Shown: positions 43,323 to 52,184 of the stretch, piece by piece
Layout of the letters: every line of letters starts with the position of its first letter
Position numbering within the stretch: position 1 is the first letter of the stretch
Assembly (NCBI GenBank): GCA_048270425.1
Contig: JBLWSY010000004.1
Span: 1 to 64,000, forward strand
Source: Oceanospirillum sp048270425
Lineage (GTDB): Bacteria; Pseudomonadota; Gammaproteobacteria; Pseudomonadales; Halomonadaceae
Length of the DNA: 64,000 bases
Direction: 5' to 3'
Notes under the pieces: model-generated
What the model was told of the DNA's origin: nothing
What the model saw: only the letters and a program-made list of their open reading frames with translations
Database searches by the model: none
Made by a program: the position numbers and the translations under genes

Positions 43323-44744
43323 TCAGCCTCGGGTCGCCAGCAGGTCACGACCACGCTTAACCGCTGCACGTACCTGATCCGGCGCAGTACCGCCAATGTG
43401 GTTGCGGGCGCTTACGGAGCCTTCCAGCGTCAGCACTTCAAATACATCTTCTGTGATGCTGTCGGAGAACTGCTGCAGTTCTTCCAGGGTCATCTCGCCC
43501 AGATCCTTACCGGTTTTAACACCATAGGCCACAGACTTACCAACGATCTCGTGGGAGTCACGGAACGCGATGCCCTTACGTACCAGATAATCCGCCAGAT
43601 CCGTTGCGGTAGAGAAGCCACGTAGTGCCGCTTCGCGCATCTCTTCTTTGCGGGATTCAATCGCCGGAATCATGTCCGCGAAAGCACGCAGAGAACCCTG
43701 CAGGGTATCCACCACGTCAAAGATCGGCTCTTTGTCTTCCTGGTTGTCTTTGTTGTACGCCAGCGGCTGAGACTTCATCAGGGTCAGCAGGGAGAACAGG
43801 TGACCAAATACTCGACCACTCTTACCGCGCACCAGTTCAGGCACATCCGGGTTTTTCTTCTGCGGCATGATCGAAGAACCGGTGCAGAAACGATCCGGCA
43901 GGTTGATAAAGTTAAACTGTGCCGAAGTCCACAGCACCAGCTCTTCCGACATACGGGACAGGTGCATCATGATCAGGCTGGCGGCAGAGGAGAACTCAAT
44001 CGCGAAGTCACGATCGGATACGGAATCCAGCGAGTTCTCGGTCGGACGCTCAAAACCCAGCAGTTCAGCAGTCAGATGACGGTCGATCGGGTAAGTCGTA
44101 CCCGCCAGCGCTGCAGCGCCCAGTGGCAGAATGTTGATACGCTTACGGCAATCCTGCAGACGCTCGTAGTCACGGGTCAGCATCTCGAACCACGCCATCA
44201 GGTGATGACCAAAGGTGACCGGCTGTGCAGTTTGCAGGTGAGTGAAGCCCGGCATGATGGTATCGGCTTCTTTTTCAGCCAGACCCAGCAGACCTTCCTG
44301 CAGACGGTTCAGCTCAGCACTGATCACATCAATCTCATCACGCAGGTAAAGGCGAATATCGGTAGCCACCTGGTCGTTACGGGAACGGCCGGTGTGCAGT
44401 TTTTTACCGGTAATACCGATCTTTTGCGTTAAGCGCGCTTCGATGTTCATGTGCACATCTTCCAGCGCCACAGACCACTCGAACTCACCGTTAGCGATCT
44501 CTTCACGAATCTCAGTCAGACCCTGAATAATCTGGTCACGCTCTTCATCGGTCAGCACGCCCACTTTCGCCAGCATCGTCGCATGCGCGATAGAGCCCTG
44601 AATATCCTGATTCGCCATACGCTGGTCGAAATCCACAGACGCCGTAAAACGTGCCACAAAGGCATCTGTTGGTTCGTTGAAACGACCGCCCCATTGCTGG
44701 TTAGTCGCCGAATTCTGTGCAAGGTTCTCTTGCTTAACGCTCAT
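43323..44744 (-). CDS. argH: Argininosuccinate lyase
   Basis: Splits argininosuccinate into arginine and fumarate, the last step of arginine synthesis. The 473-aa protein has the lyase signature GSSIMPQKKNPD near residue 285, QQWGGRFNEPTDAFVARFTASVDFD in two stretches at the N-terminus, GRSRNDQVATD and TAQPVTFGHHLMAW. It is the first gene of the minus-strand run and is divergent from hemC. Confidence 0.96.
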   Translation of the reverse strand: MSVKQENLAQNSATNQQWGGRFNEPTDAFVARFTASVDFDQRMANQDIQGSIAHATMLAKVGVLTDEERDQIIQGLTEIREEIANGEFEWSVALEDVHMNIEARLTQKIGITGKKLHTGRSRNDQVATDIRLYLRDEIDVISAELNRLQEGLLGLAEKEADTIMPGFTHLQTAQPVTFGHHLMAWFEMLTRDYERLQDCRKRINILPLGAAALAGTTYPIDRHLTAELLGFERPTENSLDSVSDRDFAIEFSSAASLIMMHLSRMSEELVLWTSAQFNFINLPDRFCTGSSIMPQKKNPDVPELVRGKSGRVFGHLFSLLTLMKSQPLAYNKDNQEDKEPIFDVVDTLQGSLRAFADMIPAIESRKEEMREAALRGFSTATDLADYLVRKGIAFRDSHEIVGKSVAYGVKTGKDLGEMTLEELQQFSDSITEDVFEVLTLEGSVSARNHIGGTAPDQVRAAVKRGRDLLATRG

Positions 44745-44970
44745 TTTAATTCCTCATGCCAAAGACTCTGCCGTTATGTCCGATACGCCAGCCGGGTAAT
44801 CGCCAACGTGTTTATCAGACCGCAGAGGTAAGCTAACTTTTGCCAGCATTATAACAGTAAGCCCGCCGTGAATGGCATGGTCATATCCCCTGATATTTCG
44901 CTTTAATCGTCAGATTTTATGGAAAAAAAACCGCGAAATGATTTGTATCGGTGTCTATTGCAGGCGGCTT

Positions 44971-44979
44971 TGTTAGAAT
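44971..44979 (+). promoter_or_regulatory. Candidate extended -10 promoter for hemC
   Basis: In the 346-base divergent argH-hemC spacer, TGT precedes TAGAAT (44974-44979), an extended -10 pattern about 110 bases before hemC. No good -35 stands at the right distance. The rest of the spacer shows nothing I can name; argH's promoter is not resolved. Confidence 0.3.
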
Positions 44980-45090
44980 CAGCGCAACGCCCATTTTTGG
45001 CGGCCTCGGGCCTTAAGGCCATCCCGCGCAACCTCTGTTGTTGCCAGCACCACGGAAGGCTGCCCACAGACAAGCAAGAGTTCTACCTCC

Positions 45091-46029
45091 ATGAGTCAAC
45101 AAGTTATCCGTATCGCAACCCGTAAAAGCCCGCTTGCCATGTGGCAGGCGGAACACATTCAGGCCCGTCTTGAGGCGCTGCATCCCGGTCTGAAAGTTGA
45201 ACTGGTGCCGATGAGCACTCAGGGCGACAAAATTCTGGATACCCCACTGGCTAAAATCGGCGGCAAGGGCCTGTTTGTGAAAGAGCTGGAACTGGCGATG
45301 AGTGAAGGCCGAGCGGATATCGCCGTACACTCCATGAAAGACGTGCCTATGGTGCTGCCGGAAGGCTTTGCTCTGCCGGTGATCTGTGAACGCCACGCAC
45401 CAACAGACGCTTTTGTTTCCAACAAATACGACAGTTTCGATGAACTGCCGGAAGGCGCAGTTCTGGGTACATCCAGCCTGCGTCGTGAACTGCAGGCCCG
45501 TGCCAACCGCCCGGATCTTGAAGTGAAAAGCCTGCGCGGCAACATCCAAACCCGTATGGCGAAAATGGATAACGGTGAATACGATGCCATTCTGCTGGCA
45601 ACATCAGGTCTGCAGCGTATGGAGCTGGACGAGCGCATCCGTCACGAGATGACACCGGAACAGAGTCTGCCAGCGGTCGGGCAGGGCGCTCTGGGCATCG
45701 AGACCCGTGAAGGTGATGCCGAGATCATCAAACTGCTGGAACCACTGAAACACGAAGATACCTGGAACACGGTTCGTGCCGAACGCGCGATGAACTGCCA
45801 CCTTGAAGGCGGTTGCCAGGTACCAATCGGCGGCTACGCGGTTCTGGTGGATAACGGCGAAAACATCCACCTGCGCGCTTTAGTCGGTAAGCCGGATGGC
45901 ACCAAACTACTACGCGCGGAGAAAACCGGTCCGGTTTCTGATCCTGAGGCACTGGGTATCGCGGTAGCAGAAATGCTGATTGCGCAGGGCGCTAAAGAGA
46001 TTCTGGACAAGGTGTACAATCGAGCTTAA
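45091..46029 (+). CDS. hemC: Hydroxymethylbilane synthase (porphobilinogen deaminase)
   Basis: Joins four porphobilinogens into hydroxymethylbilane. The 312-aa protein has RIATRKSPLAMWQAEHI, HSMKDVPMVLPEGF, RGNIQTRMAKMDNGEYDAI (split) and the dipyrromethane-cofactor Cys in HLEGGCQVPIGGYA near residue 242. It is the first gene of hemCDXY. Confidence 0.96.
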   Translation: MSQQVIRIATRKSPLAMWQAEHIQARLEALHPGLKVELVPMSTQGDKILDTPLAKIGGKGLFVKELELAMSEGRADIAVHSMKDVPMVLPEGFALPVICERHAPTDAFVSNKYDSFDELPEGAVLGTSSLRRELQARANRPDLEVKSLRGNIQTRMAKMDNGEYDAILLATSGLQRMELDERIRHEMTPEQSLPAVGQGALGIETREGDAEIIKLLEPLKHEDTWNTVRAERAMNCHLEGGCQVPIGGYAVLVDNGENIHLRALVGKPDGTKLLRAEKTGPVSDPEALGIAVAEMLIAQGAKEILDKVYNRA

Positions 46030-46173
46030 AACAACCGCACCTGATCTTTGTCGGCTTATCTGACAAAATCGAAGCAGCCGGTGTTATTTCCGGCTGCTGA
46101 CAAAGCGATGCGACAAAGTACACACTAAAAACACAAGCGCCTGACTCCAGCCGAAGGAACGACAGCACCCCAC

Positions 46174-46959
46174 ATGAACAGCCAACGCCTGCTTAGACAT
46201 TCTGACCAGCAACCGCTGAAAATCGCGGTAACACGTCCGTCCGGACAGGAAACTGCGCTGATGACGGAGCTGAAAGTGGCAGGCGCTGAGCCGTATCATA
46301 TTCCTCTGTTGGCAATTGAAGAGCTGGAAGAAACACCTGCCGACCGAACCACCCTGCTTGATCTTGACCTTTACAGCAAAGTCATTTGCGTGAGCCCGGT
46401 AACCGCTAACCTGTTTTTGGATCGACTGGATCAGTACTGGCCGCAACCACCTGTTAAAGTGCTCTGGGTGACGCCCGGAGCAGGCACAGCTGCCATTCTC
46501 GACAATTACGGCCTGCCCGTGGTCTATCCTGAACAAGGGGATAATAGCGAGGCAATGCTGATGCTTCCCGCACTGACCGAGGTTGCCGGAGAGAAAATTC
46601 TGCTCTGCAAAGGCGAGGGTGGCCGCGCGCTGCTGAAAAGCACACTGGAAGAGCGGGGCGCTCAGGTTAAAGAACTCTTTTTCTACAAACGCGTTTGTCC
46701 AACCATTCTGAGCGCCGAGCGCGAACTGCTTCAATCTGAATATTTTGATGTCATCCTGATCAGTAGTCTGGATGCCCTGAACCACCTGGTTCAGCTGGCC
46801 GGTGCCGAGCCCGGCCTGTTTAACACCCTTTTACTGGTTTCCAGCCCACGCCTGCGACAGGAGGCCCGTGCACTGGGCTTCAAAAAAATTGTCCAGGCCA
46901 AAGGTGCCGGTGGTCAATGGCAACAAGCTGCCCTGGAATCCATAGCCAGTCAACGCTAA
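46174..46959 (+). CDS. hemD: Uroporphyrinogen-III synthase
   Basis: Closes hydroxymethylbilane into uroporphyrinogen III. The family is weakly conserved; the 261-aa protein shows KIAVTRPSGQETALMTELKVAG at the start, SPVTANLFLDRLDQYWP, and the ILLCKGEGGRALLKSTLEERG region near residue 145. Position between hemC and hemX confirms it. The 144-base gap after hemC contains no clear terminator. Confidence 0.93.
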   Translation: MNSQRLLRHSDQQPLKIAVTRPSGQETALMTELKVAGAEPYHIPLLAIEELEETPADRTTLLDLDLYSKVICVSPVTANLFLDRLDQYWPQPPVKVLWVTPGAGTAAILDNYGLPVVYPEQGDNSEAMLMLPALTEVAGEKILLCKGEGGRALLKSTLEERGAQVKELFFYKRVCPTILSAERELLQSEYFDVILISSLDALNHLVQLAGAEPGLFNTLLLVSSPRLRQEARALGFKKIVQAKGAGGQWQQAALESIASQR

Positions 46960-46974
46960 GCATGAGGCGATGCA

Positions 46975-48462
46975 ATGAGCGATAAAGAAAATAAAACCAC
47001 AGACACGACGTCGAACGATCAGCCGGCAAACGACACGCCCGAGCAAAAAACCACACAGAGCACCGGCTTTGTCATGGTTGGCGAAACGGAACCTGCCACT
47101 GACAAGAAATCAGATTCAAAAGAGACCCAGCCAAAAACAGAGCCTCAGCCAGACGTCACGCCATCAAAGCACGAATCTTCAGATAAAGCTCAATCTGAAG
47201 ATAAGCCAAAAGCTAACTCTGTGGATAAATCTGCCGCTCTGGATAAAAACGCGCCTGTGGATAATGCGTCTGCAACTGACAAAAGCAATAAAGCCGAATC
47301 AGCTAAGAAACCAGCTGCCGGTGAAAAGCCTGCGGCCGCAAAACCCTCCCCAACGGGAACACCAACAGCGCAGAAGCCTTCCGGCAGAGGAAACGCCGTC
47401 ATCGCGCTTAGCGCTCTGGTTATTGCCCTTGGTGCTGCCGCAGCCTCCGGCTACACCTTCTGGCAACAACAGGAGAAAACCGCTCAGGCACTGGCACAAC
47501 TAAGCGAACGTAACAACCAGCTGGAGGCTCAGTTGCAACGACAGGCACAGGCTCTGAACAGCCTGCAAACACTGCCTGCGGCCACCAACAAGCTGAACCA
47601 GCAAAGTCAGGCCCTACAACAGCAGCAAACACAGCAGCGCCAGAACCTGCAGGATCTGGCGACCGCTTTCGCCAACACGCAAGGGCCAAAACCTTCTGAC
47701 TGGCTGCAGGCTGAAGCAGAATACCTGCTGCGACTGGCCAATCACAGACTTCAGCTAGAAGGTGACCTTAGCGGCGCTAAAACCCTGCTGACCAGTGCTG
47801 ATGAGCGCCTTGCCAAAGCCGATAACCCGGCACTGTTTGTTGTGCGTCAGGCGATAGCCAACGAAGTGGCTGAACTGAACAGTATCGATACGCTGGATCA
47901 AAGTGGAATCTACTTCAAACTGAGCGCACTGGAAGGCCAGATCGACCAGTTACCTCTGCCGATGTCACCGGAAGAACGTAGTGCTTTCCGCCAGACGCAA
48001 CTGGAAGAAAACCAAGAGCAAAGTATCTGGCAGACACTCTGGAATGAAGCCAAAACGCTGGTGGTGGTTCGTCATCGCGATGAAAAGATCACACCTTTGC
48101 TACCACCGGAAGAGAGCCTCTACCTGCGCCACAATCTGCGCCTGACACTGCAGCAGGCTCAGATCGCCCTGCTGAAAGAGGAACAAACCCTGTTCCGCAC
48201 TCTGCTGCAACAGGCATCCGCCTGGGTTGAGACTCACTTTGATCAGAGCGCAGCCCGTACTCAGAATGTTGTGAGCACACTGAAAGCACTGGGCGAACAA
48301 AACATCCGTCAGCAGCGCCCGGATATTTCCGGATCCCTGAATCTGCTGCGTGATCTGCAGAAGCAGCGCTTCAGCAGCAGCGCTCCTGTGCCACAGCCTG
48401 CAAGCGCACCGGAAACAGATACCACCACAGAAAACACTGCAACGGAGGCGCCTGCATCATGA
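46975..48462 (+). CDS. hemX: HemX family membrane protein
   Basis: Named as a uroporphyrin-III C-methyltransferase, but the family lacks that domain; its role near heme enzymes is unclear. The 495-aa protein has a disordered Lys/Asp/Ser/Pro-rich N-terminus (about 140 residues), one membrane helix (AVIALSALVIALGAAAASGY), a Gln-rich coiled coil and a C-terminal periplasmic domain with WLQAEAEYLLRLANHRLQLE. It starts 15 bases after hemD, and its end overlaps hemY by four bases. Confidence 0.9.
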   Translation: MSDKENKTTDTTSNDQPANDTPEQKTTQSTGFVMVGETEPATDKKSDSKETQPKTEPQPDVTPSKHESSDKAQSEDKPKANSVDKSAALDKNAPVDNASATDKSNKAESAKKPAAGEKPAAAKPSPTGTPTAQKPSGRGNAVIALSALVIALGAAAASGYTFWQQQEKTAQALAQLSERNNQLEAQLQRQAQALNSLQTLPAATNKLNQQSQALQQQQTQQRQNLQDLATAFANTQGPKPSDWLQAEAEYLLRLANHRLQLEGDLSGAKTLLTSADERLAKADNPALFVVRQAIANEVAELNSIDTLDQSGIYFKLSALEGQIDQLPLPMSPEERSAFRQTQLEENQEQSIWQTLWNEAKTLVVVRHRDEKITPLLPPEESLYLRHNLRLTLQQAQIALLKEEQTLFRTLLQQASAWVETHFDQSAARTQNVVSTLKALGEQNIRQQRPDISGSLNLLRDLQKQRFSSSAPVPQPASAPETDTTTENTATEAPAS

Positions 48463-49691
48463 AACGCCTCTATATCGCTGCGATATTAGCATTGGCTGGC
48501 GGTATGTTTGCCGGCCTGCTGATGCAGAAAGACCCCGGTTACATTCTGATCAGCTGGGGTAAAACAAGCATAGAAACCTCCTTCTGGATCGGTATCCTGC
48601 TTTTTGCCGCCTCTCTGGTTGGCTTCCATCTGCTGATGCGCCTGCAATCCGGCGTGCGCCGCCCACTCAAGGCTCTGAATGTATTTTCCAGCGCAGGGCG
48701 CGATAAACGCGCATTAAAAGCCACCGTTAAAGGCTTGCTACTGATGGCTGAAGGCCAGTGGCGCAAAGCAGAGCGCCTTCTGAAACGCTCTGCATCCCGT
48801 TCCGGGGCACCTGTGATTAACTATCTGGCTGCCGCACGGGCCGCCCATGCCCAGGGACGCTATGAGCAGAGCGACCAACTGCTGAAAGAAGCACTGGACA
48901 GCACACCGGGCGCTGAAACCGCTGTCAGTTTGTCACAGATTGAATTTCAGCTGGAACGCGGTCAGTACGAACAGTGTCTGGCACAACTGCTGCGCCTGCA
49001 GAAAAAGAATCCCCGTCACCGCTGGGTACTGAAAACCCTGCTTAAGGTTTACCAGAAGCTGGAAGATTGGCAGGGGCTGAAAGCACTTTATCCACAACTG
49101 CTGAAGCAGGATATTCTGACCGATGCCGAAGGCAAACAACTGATGATCCGACTGCATCTGGCCATGTTTGAACAGTGCCAGAGTCTATCTCAGGAAGAGT
49201 GCCTGGAAGGCATTCAGAAGATATGGAAAGAACTACCCACGGAACTGAAAAAAGAACAGCAGCTTTCCGAAGCCTACGCCCGCGGACTGCATGCCTGTAA
49301 AGCGGATATCCTGCTGGAACGCTTTATCACCGAGCAACTGCGCCAGAACTGGCAGGATCATCTGGTGATTATTTACGGTCTGCTGGAAAAGGGTGATGTG
49401 CGCCAGCAGATGACCCAGGTTGAACAATGGCTGAAAAAACACAGCGACAGCTCCGAACTTTACCTGACCGCTGGCCGAATTGCTCTGCGTAACCAGCTTT
49501 GGGGGAAGGCCGCTGACTTTATGGAAGAGAGCTTCCGTCTGCAGCCACTGGCTGTGACCGCTGCCGAACTGAGCCGACTGTACTCCTCAATGGGCCGTAC
49601 CAGTAAAAGTCGCACTTACTATCGTTACTGCCTTGACCTGGCGGGTTATCACTTGCCAAGCCTGCCGTTACCCAAAACAACGGCTCGCTGA
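48459..49691 (+). CDS. hemY: HemY family TPR membrane protein
   Basis: Inner-membrane protein of unknown exact role in late heme synthesis or its protein quality control. The 410-aa product has two N-terminal membrane helices (LYIAAILALAGGMFAGLLMQ and SFWIGILLFAASLVGFHLLM) and then TPR-like helical repeats across the rest. It overlaps hemX by four bases (ATGA type). It is not related to the Bacillus HemY protoporphyrinogen oxidase. Confidence 0.92.
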   Translation: MKRLYIAAILALAGGMFAGLLMQKDPGYILISWGKTSIETSFWIGILLFAASLVGFHLLMRLQSGVRRPLKALNVFSSAGRDKRALKATVKGLLLMAEGQWRKAERLLKRSASRSGAPVINYLAAARAAHAQGRYEQSDQLLKEALDSTPGAETAVSLSQIEFQLERGQYEQCLAQLLRLQKKNPRHRWVLKTLLKVYQKLEDWQGLKALYPQLLKQDILTDAEGKQLMIRLHLAMFEQCQSLSQEECLEGIQKIWKELPTELKKEQQLSEAYARGLHACKADILLERFITEQLRQNWQDHLVIIYGLLEKGDVRQQMTQVEQWLKKHSDSSELYLTAGRIALRNQLWGKAADFMEESFRLQPLAVTAAELSRLYSSMGRTSKSRTYYRYCLDLAGYHLPSLPLPKTTAR

Positions 49692-49760
49692 GCTGCGATA
49701 ACGTCGGCCTGATATAGCTTTACCGCAGATAAGGCTAACCCTGACTCATCTTCAAAATGA

Positions 49761-49788
49761 AAAAAGCAGATGTATCATCTGCCTTTTT
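49761..49788 (+). terminator. Terminator of hemCDXY
   Basis: Arms GCAGATG and CATCTGC pair around TAT, with flanking A and T runs and one mismatch. Confidence 0.85.
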
Positions 49789-49876
49789 CTTGTCTGCTGA
49801 ATGGGTATTGCCAGTCAAAACGCCCTCCTGATTCAAGGCCCATCTCTGGTTCATCATCTACCTCTCAGCTGACAAA

Positions 49877-49927
49877 TGAAAATAGTTCTCAAAAAGACTT
49901 TACAGCGCAAATGATAAAAAATATCAT
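49877..49927 (+). promoter_or_regulatory. Fur-box-like palindromes and sigma70 promoter of sRNA copy 1
   Basis: TGAAAATAGTTCTCA (49877-49891) and TGATAAAAAATATCA (49912-49926) each fit the 7-1-7 Fur-box pattern closely. The promoter is TTTACA (49899-49904), a 17-base spacer and TATCAT (49922-49927). The second box covers the -10, so iron-loaded Fur would block transcription. Confidence 0.8.
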
Positions 49928-49933
49928 TTACCC

Positions 49934-50083
49934 AAGCTTAGGGATTCGCCAAATCACTAAGCCAATTTAAACCATTCTCCAGTAGGTTCAGGTTCCCGCT
50001 GCAGTAATTCAGAGTCTGGTTTATCTCCTCATCAAGCTAATCACGGTCTCGCCCGGTGGACTCCCATCCCCGGGCATTTTTTT
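49934..50083 (+). ncRNA. prrF1: PrrF-like iron-responsive sRNA, copy 1
   Basis: A predicted 150-nt transcript starts about seven bases after the -10 and ends in an intrinsic terminator (GCCCGG with CCGGGC, 50051-50075, then seven T). The core at 50021-50046 contains CTCCTCATCAAGCTAATCAC, which closely resembles the PrrF core as I remember it; PrrF represses iron-using proteins such as SodB and aconitase when iron is scarce. No convincing protein is encoded. The start point is inferred from the promoter. Confidence 0.82.
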
Positions 50084-50099
50084 GTCTTCGCTTTCTATA

Positions 50100-50150
50100 T
50101 TGTGCCTCTTAATACCGAGCTAACTCCCCTGGATATCCTAAAAGGCACAA
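50100..50150. other. Inverted repeat in the spacer between the two sRNA genes
   Basis: TTGTGCCT (50100-50107) pairs with AGGCACAA (50143-50150). The right arm touches the second Fur-like box. Read-through of the first terminator would place this hairpin inside a longer RNA spanning both copies. Confidence 0.4.
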
Positions 50151-50151
50151 A

Positions 50152-50202
50152 TGAAAATAATTCTCAAAAATACTTTACACCATTAATGAGAACGAATATC
50201 AT
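50152..50202 (+). promoter_or_regulatory. Fur-box-like palindromes and sigma70 promoter of sRNA copy 2
   Basis: TGAAAATAATTCTCA (50152-50166) differs from the TGAGAAT-n-ATTCTCA form at one position. TGAGAACGAATATCA (50187-50201) is a second, weaker box. The promoter is TTTACA (50174-50179), a 17-base spacer and TATCAT (50197-50202). Confidence 0.82.
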
Positions 50203-50208
50203 TTACAC

Positions 50209-50358
50209 AAGCTTAAGGATTCGCCAAATCACTAAGCCGATTTAAACCATTCTCCAGCAGGTTCAGGTTCCCGCTGCAGTAATTCAGAGTCTGGTTTATC
50301 TCCTCATCAAGCTAATCACGGCCTCGCCCGGTGGACTCCCATCCCCGGGCATTTTTTT
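50209..50358 (+). ncRNA. prrF2: PrrF-like iron-responsive sRNA, copy 2
   Basis: A predicted 150-nt transcript, identical to copy 1 except at four positions (all transitions). The same core is at 50296-50321 and the same terminator at 50326-50358. The near-identity of the transcripts against more divergent promoters suggests selection on the RNA or gene conversion. Tandem arrangement is as in Pseudomonas aeruginosa prrF1-prrF2. Confidence 0.82.
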
Positions 50359-50474
50359 GCCTGCTCTAACTGACGCCCGAAAGGGCAATCTACAATTCAC
50401 GGAAACTACGCTGGCCCTGCGGGCCGGGCTTTAGCCCGTCATTTGTCTGCAGCAGCAAGGCGTTACCGGAAGCA

Positions 50475-50508
50475 CAAAAAAACAGCCGCACCTTTCGGAT
50501 ACGGCTGT
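50475..50508 (-). terminator. Terminator of the DEAD-box helicase gene
   Basis: ACAGCCG (50482-50488) pairs with CGGCTGT (50502-50508). On the minus strand a run of seven T follows. It lies about 40 bases beyond the helicase stop. Confidence 0.88.
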
Positions 50509-50546
50509 CTCTGATTAAGCCTGCTTTTAAGACTCGAGTCTCTGCA

Positions 50547-51935
50547 TCAATCTTCTTCGGGCTTAAATTCCGCAGTCGTGCGCTTGCGGATGGTGCCAAA
50601 GCCAACGCTCTTACGCTCAATCGGCGCAACACGTTTCTTCTGGCTGCCTTCAGCCGATTTTTTCTGCTGACGCTTCTGAGCTTTCTTTTCCTGACCCTTC
50701 TTCTTCTCTTTCAGGGCCTTCTTCTCAGCAGCCGTCTTCGGCTTCTTCTTACCCACGGTTTTGCCGTTAGCACGCACATCTTTCGGGCCTTTATATTTGC
50801 CTTCCAGACCTTTCACCTTAACTTCTTCGAATTTCACCTGAATATAACGCTCAATCGCGGCTTTCAGATTCCACTCGTAAGAGGTGATCATAGAAACCGC
50901 TGTACCGGTTTCCCCTGCTCGACCGGTACGGCCAATACGGTGCACGTAATCATCACCTTTGCGCGCCATATCGTAGTTGATCACCAGTTCAACACCGGAA
51001 ATATCCAGACCACGGGCAGCAACATCGGTGGCTACCAGCACATCGATATGACCACGGCGCATCAGGTTCATCACATGATTACGCTGATCCTGATCCAGTT
51101 CGCCGTGAAGCACACCGGCGCGGATATCTTTATAACGCAGGAAGCCGCCAAGACGTTCTGCATCGACACGCTTGTTCACAAATACCAGTGCTTTCTCGTA
51201 TTCACGGTCGTTCAGCAAACGAACCGCCAGGGCATCTTTGTGCTTAACATCATCCGCTAGCAGATATTGCTGAGTGATGTTGTCGTGCTGATCACGTACG
51301 GTATTAACAATAACCGTCTCCGGATCAACCAGAACACGATCAGCAACTTCACGAATGCCTTTACGACTCAGGGTCGCAGAGAACAGCATGGTCTGGCGTT
51401 CTTTGCGGCAGAAGTCGACAATTTTCAGCACTTCTTCGCTCAGGCCCATATCCAGCATACGGTCAGCTTCATCCAGAATCAGGTATTCCAGATCCTTCAG
51501 ATCCAGAGATTCCTTTTCCAGATGCTCCAGAATACGACCTGGGGTAGCGATGATGATTTCCGGATTTTTACGCAGCATCGCCTTCTGGAATTTAAAGGTC
51601 TCACCACCGATGATCCAGGTCGCCTTGATATGAGTGAAGGCAGACAGCTCGGTAAAGTGCTTATAGATCTGGCGCACCAGCTCACGGGTCGGTGCCAGAA
51701 TCAGTGCACGGGTGCCGGTGTTCGGCGCCGGATTTTCCAGAAACTGGTGCAGCATAGGCAAAAGGAATGCTGCGGTTTTACCGCTACCGGTTTCTGCACT
51801 GACCAGCAGATCTTTTTTTGTCATCGCCGCAGGAATCGCTTTCGACTGAACCGGAGTCGGTTCACTGAAGGCCATTTTTTCCAGCGCCTTCATCAGGCGT
51901 TCATGCAGGGAAAGCTCGGTAAACAAAGATAACAC
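50547..51935 (-). CDS. DEAD-box ATP-dependent RNA helicase
   Basis: RNA helicase of 462 aa. It has the Q motif (PTPVQSKAIP), Walker A SAETGSGKTAAF near residue 48, PTRELVRQ, TPGR, the DEAD box in LILDEADRMLDMG, SAT, and the C-terminal motif VI HRIGRTGRAG. The tail after residue 380 is strongly basic and Lys-rich, typical of helicases acting on structured RNA such as ribosomal RNA (SrmB, RhlE or cold-shock types). The exact subgroup is uncertain. Confidence 0.9.
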   Translation of the reverse strand: MLSLFTELSLHERLMKALEKMAFSEPTPVQSKAIPAAMTKKDLLVSAETGSGKTAAFLLPMLHQFLENPAPNTGTRALILAPTRELVRQIYKHFTELSAFTHIKATWIIGGETFKFQKAMLRKNPEIIIATPGRILEHLEKESLDLKDLEYLILDEADRMLDMGLSEEVLKIVDFCRKERQTMLFSATLSRKGIREVADRVLVDPETVIVNTVRDQHDNITQQYLLADDVKHKDALAVRLLNDREYEKALVFVNKRVDAERLGGFLRYKDIRAGVLHGELDQDQRNHVMNLMRRGHIDVLVATDVAARGLDISGVELVINYDMARKGDDYVHRIGRTGRAGETGTAVSMITSYEWNLKAAIERYIQVKFEEVKVKGLEGKYKGPKDVRANGKTVGKKKPKTAAEKKALKEKKKGQEKKAQKRQQKKSAEGSQKKRVAPIERKSVGFGTIRKRTTAEFKPEED

Positions 51936-52184
51936 CTCAAAAATACTTACAGAATCAACGTGTTACAGGCCGACTCAAGAAGAGAAAATCCGGTTCAATG
52001 GCAGCACGTTTGATTGGGGGAGATCAGCAACCTGATGAAACTCAGGCCCTGTTAATTTTTACTCATTAAGAATGCTGCGAAGCATAGCACAGCCGCTGCT
52101 TCAGGCAGATAAAAAACGGTACCGGATCGCTAAAAACAACCCGAATACCGTTCAAAACTGAATAGCCAAAGAAATGGCTGGAGA

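Larger units (their letters stand above)
49871..50358 (+). repeat. Tandem direct duplication carrying two sRNA genes
   Basis: The unit at about 49871-50083 recurs at about 50146-50358. From the transcript start onward the copies differ at four positions in 150 bases; the promoter parts differ more, yet both keep Fur-like boxes and promoter spacing. A spacer of about 60 bases between copies contains an 8-bp inverted repeat (50100-50107 with 50143-50150). Confidence 0.9.

Noticed and set aside
49770..49970. Open frame of 66 codons over the first Fur-like promoter
   Set aside because: It runs through the hemCDXY terminator and the sRNA promoter, has no ribosome site, and the second repeat copy does not preserve it.
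50390..50632. Minus-strand frame of 80 codons at the end of the helicase gene
   Set aside because: It overlaps the helicase tail in another frame and includes the helicase terminator.
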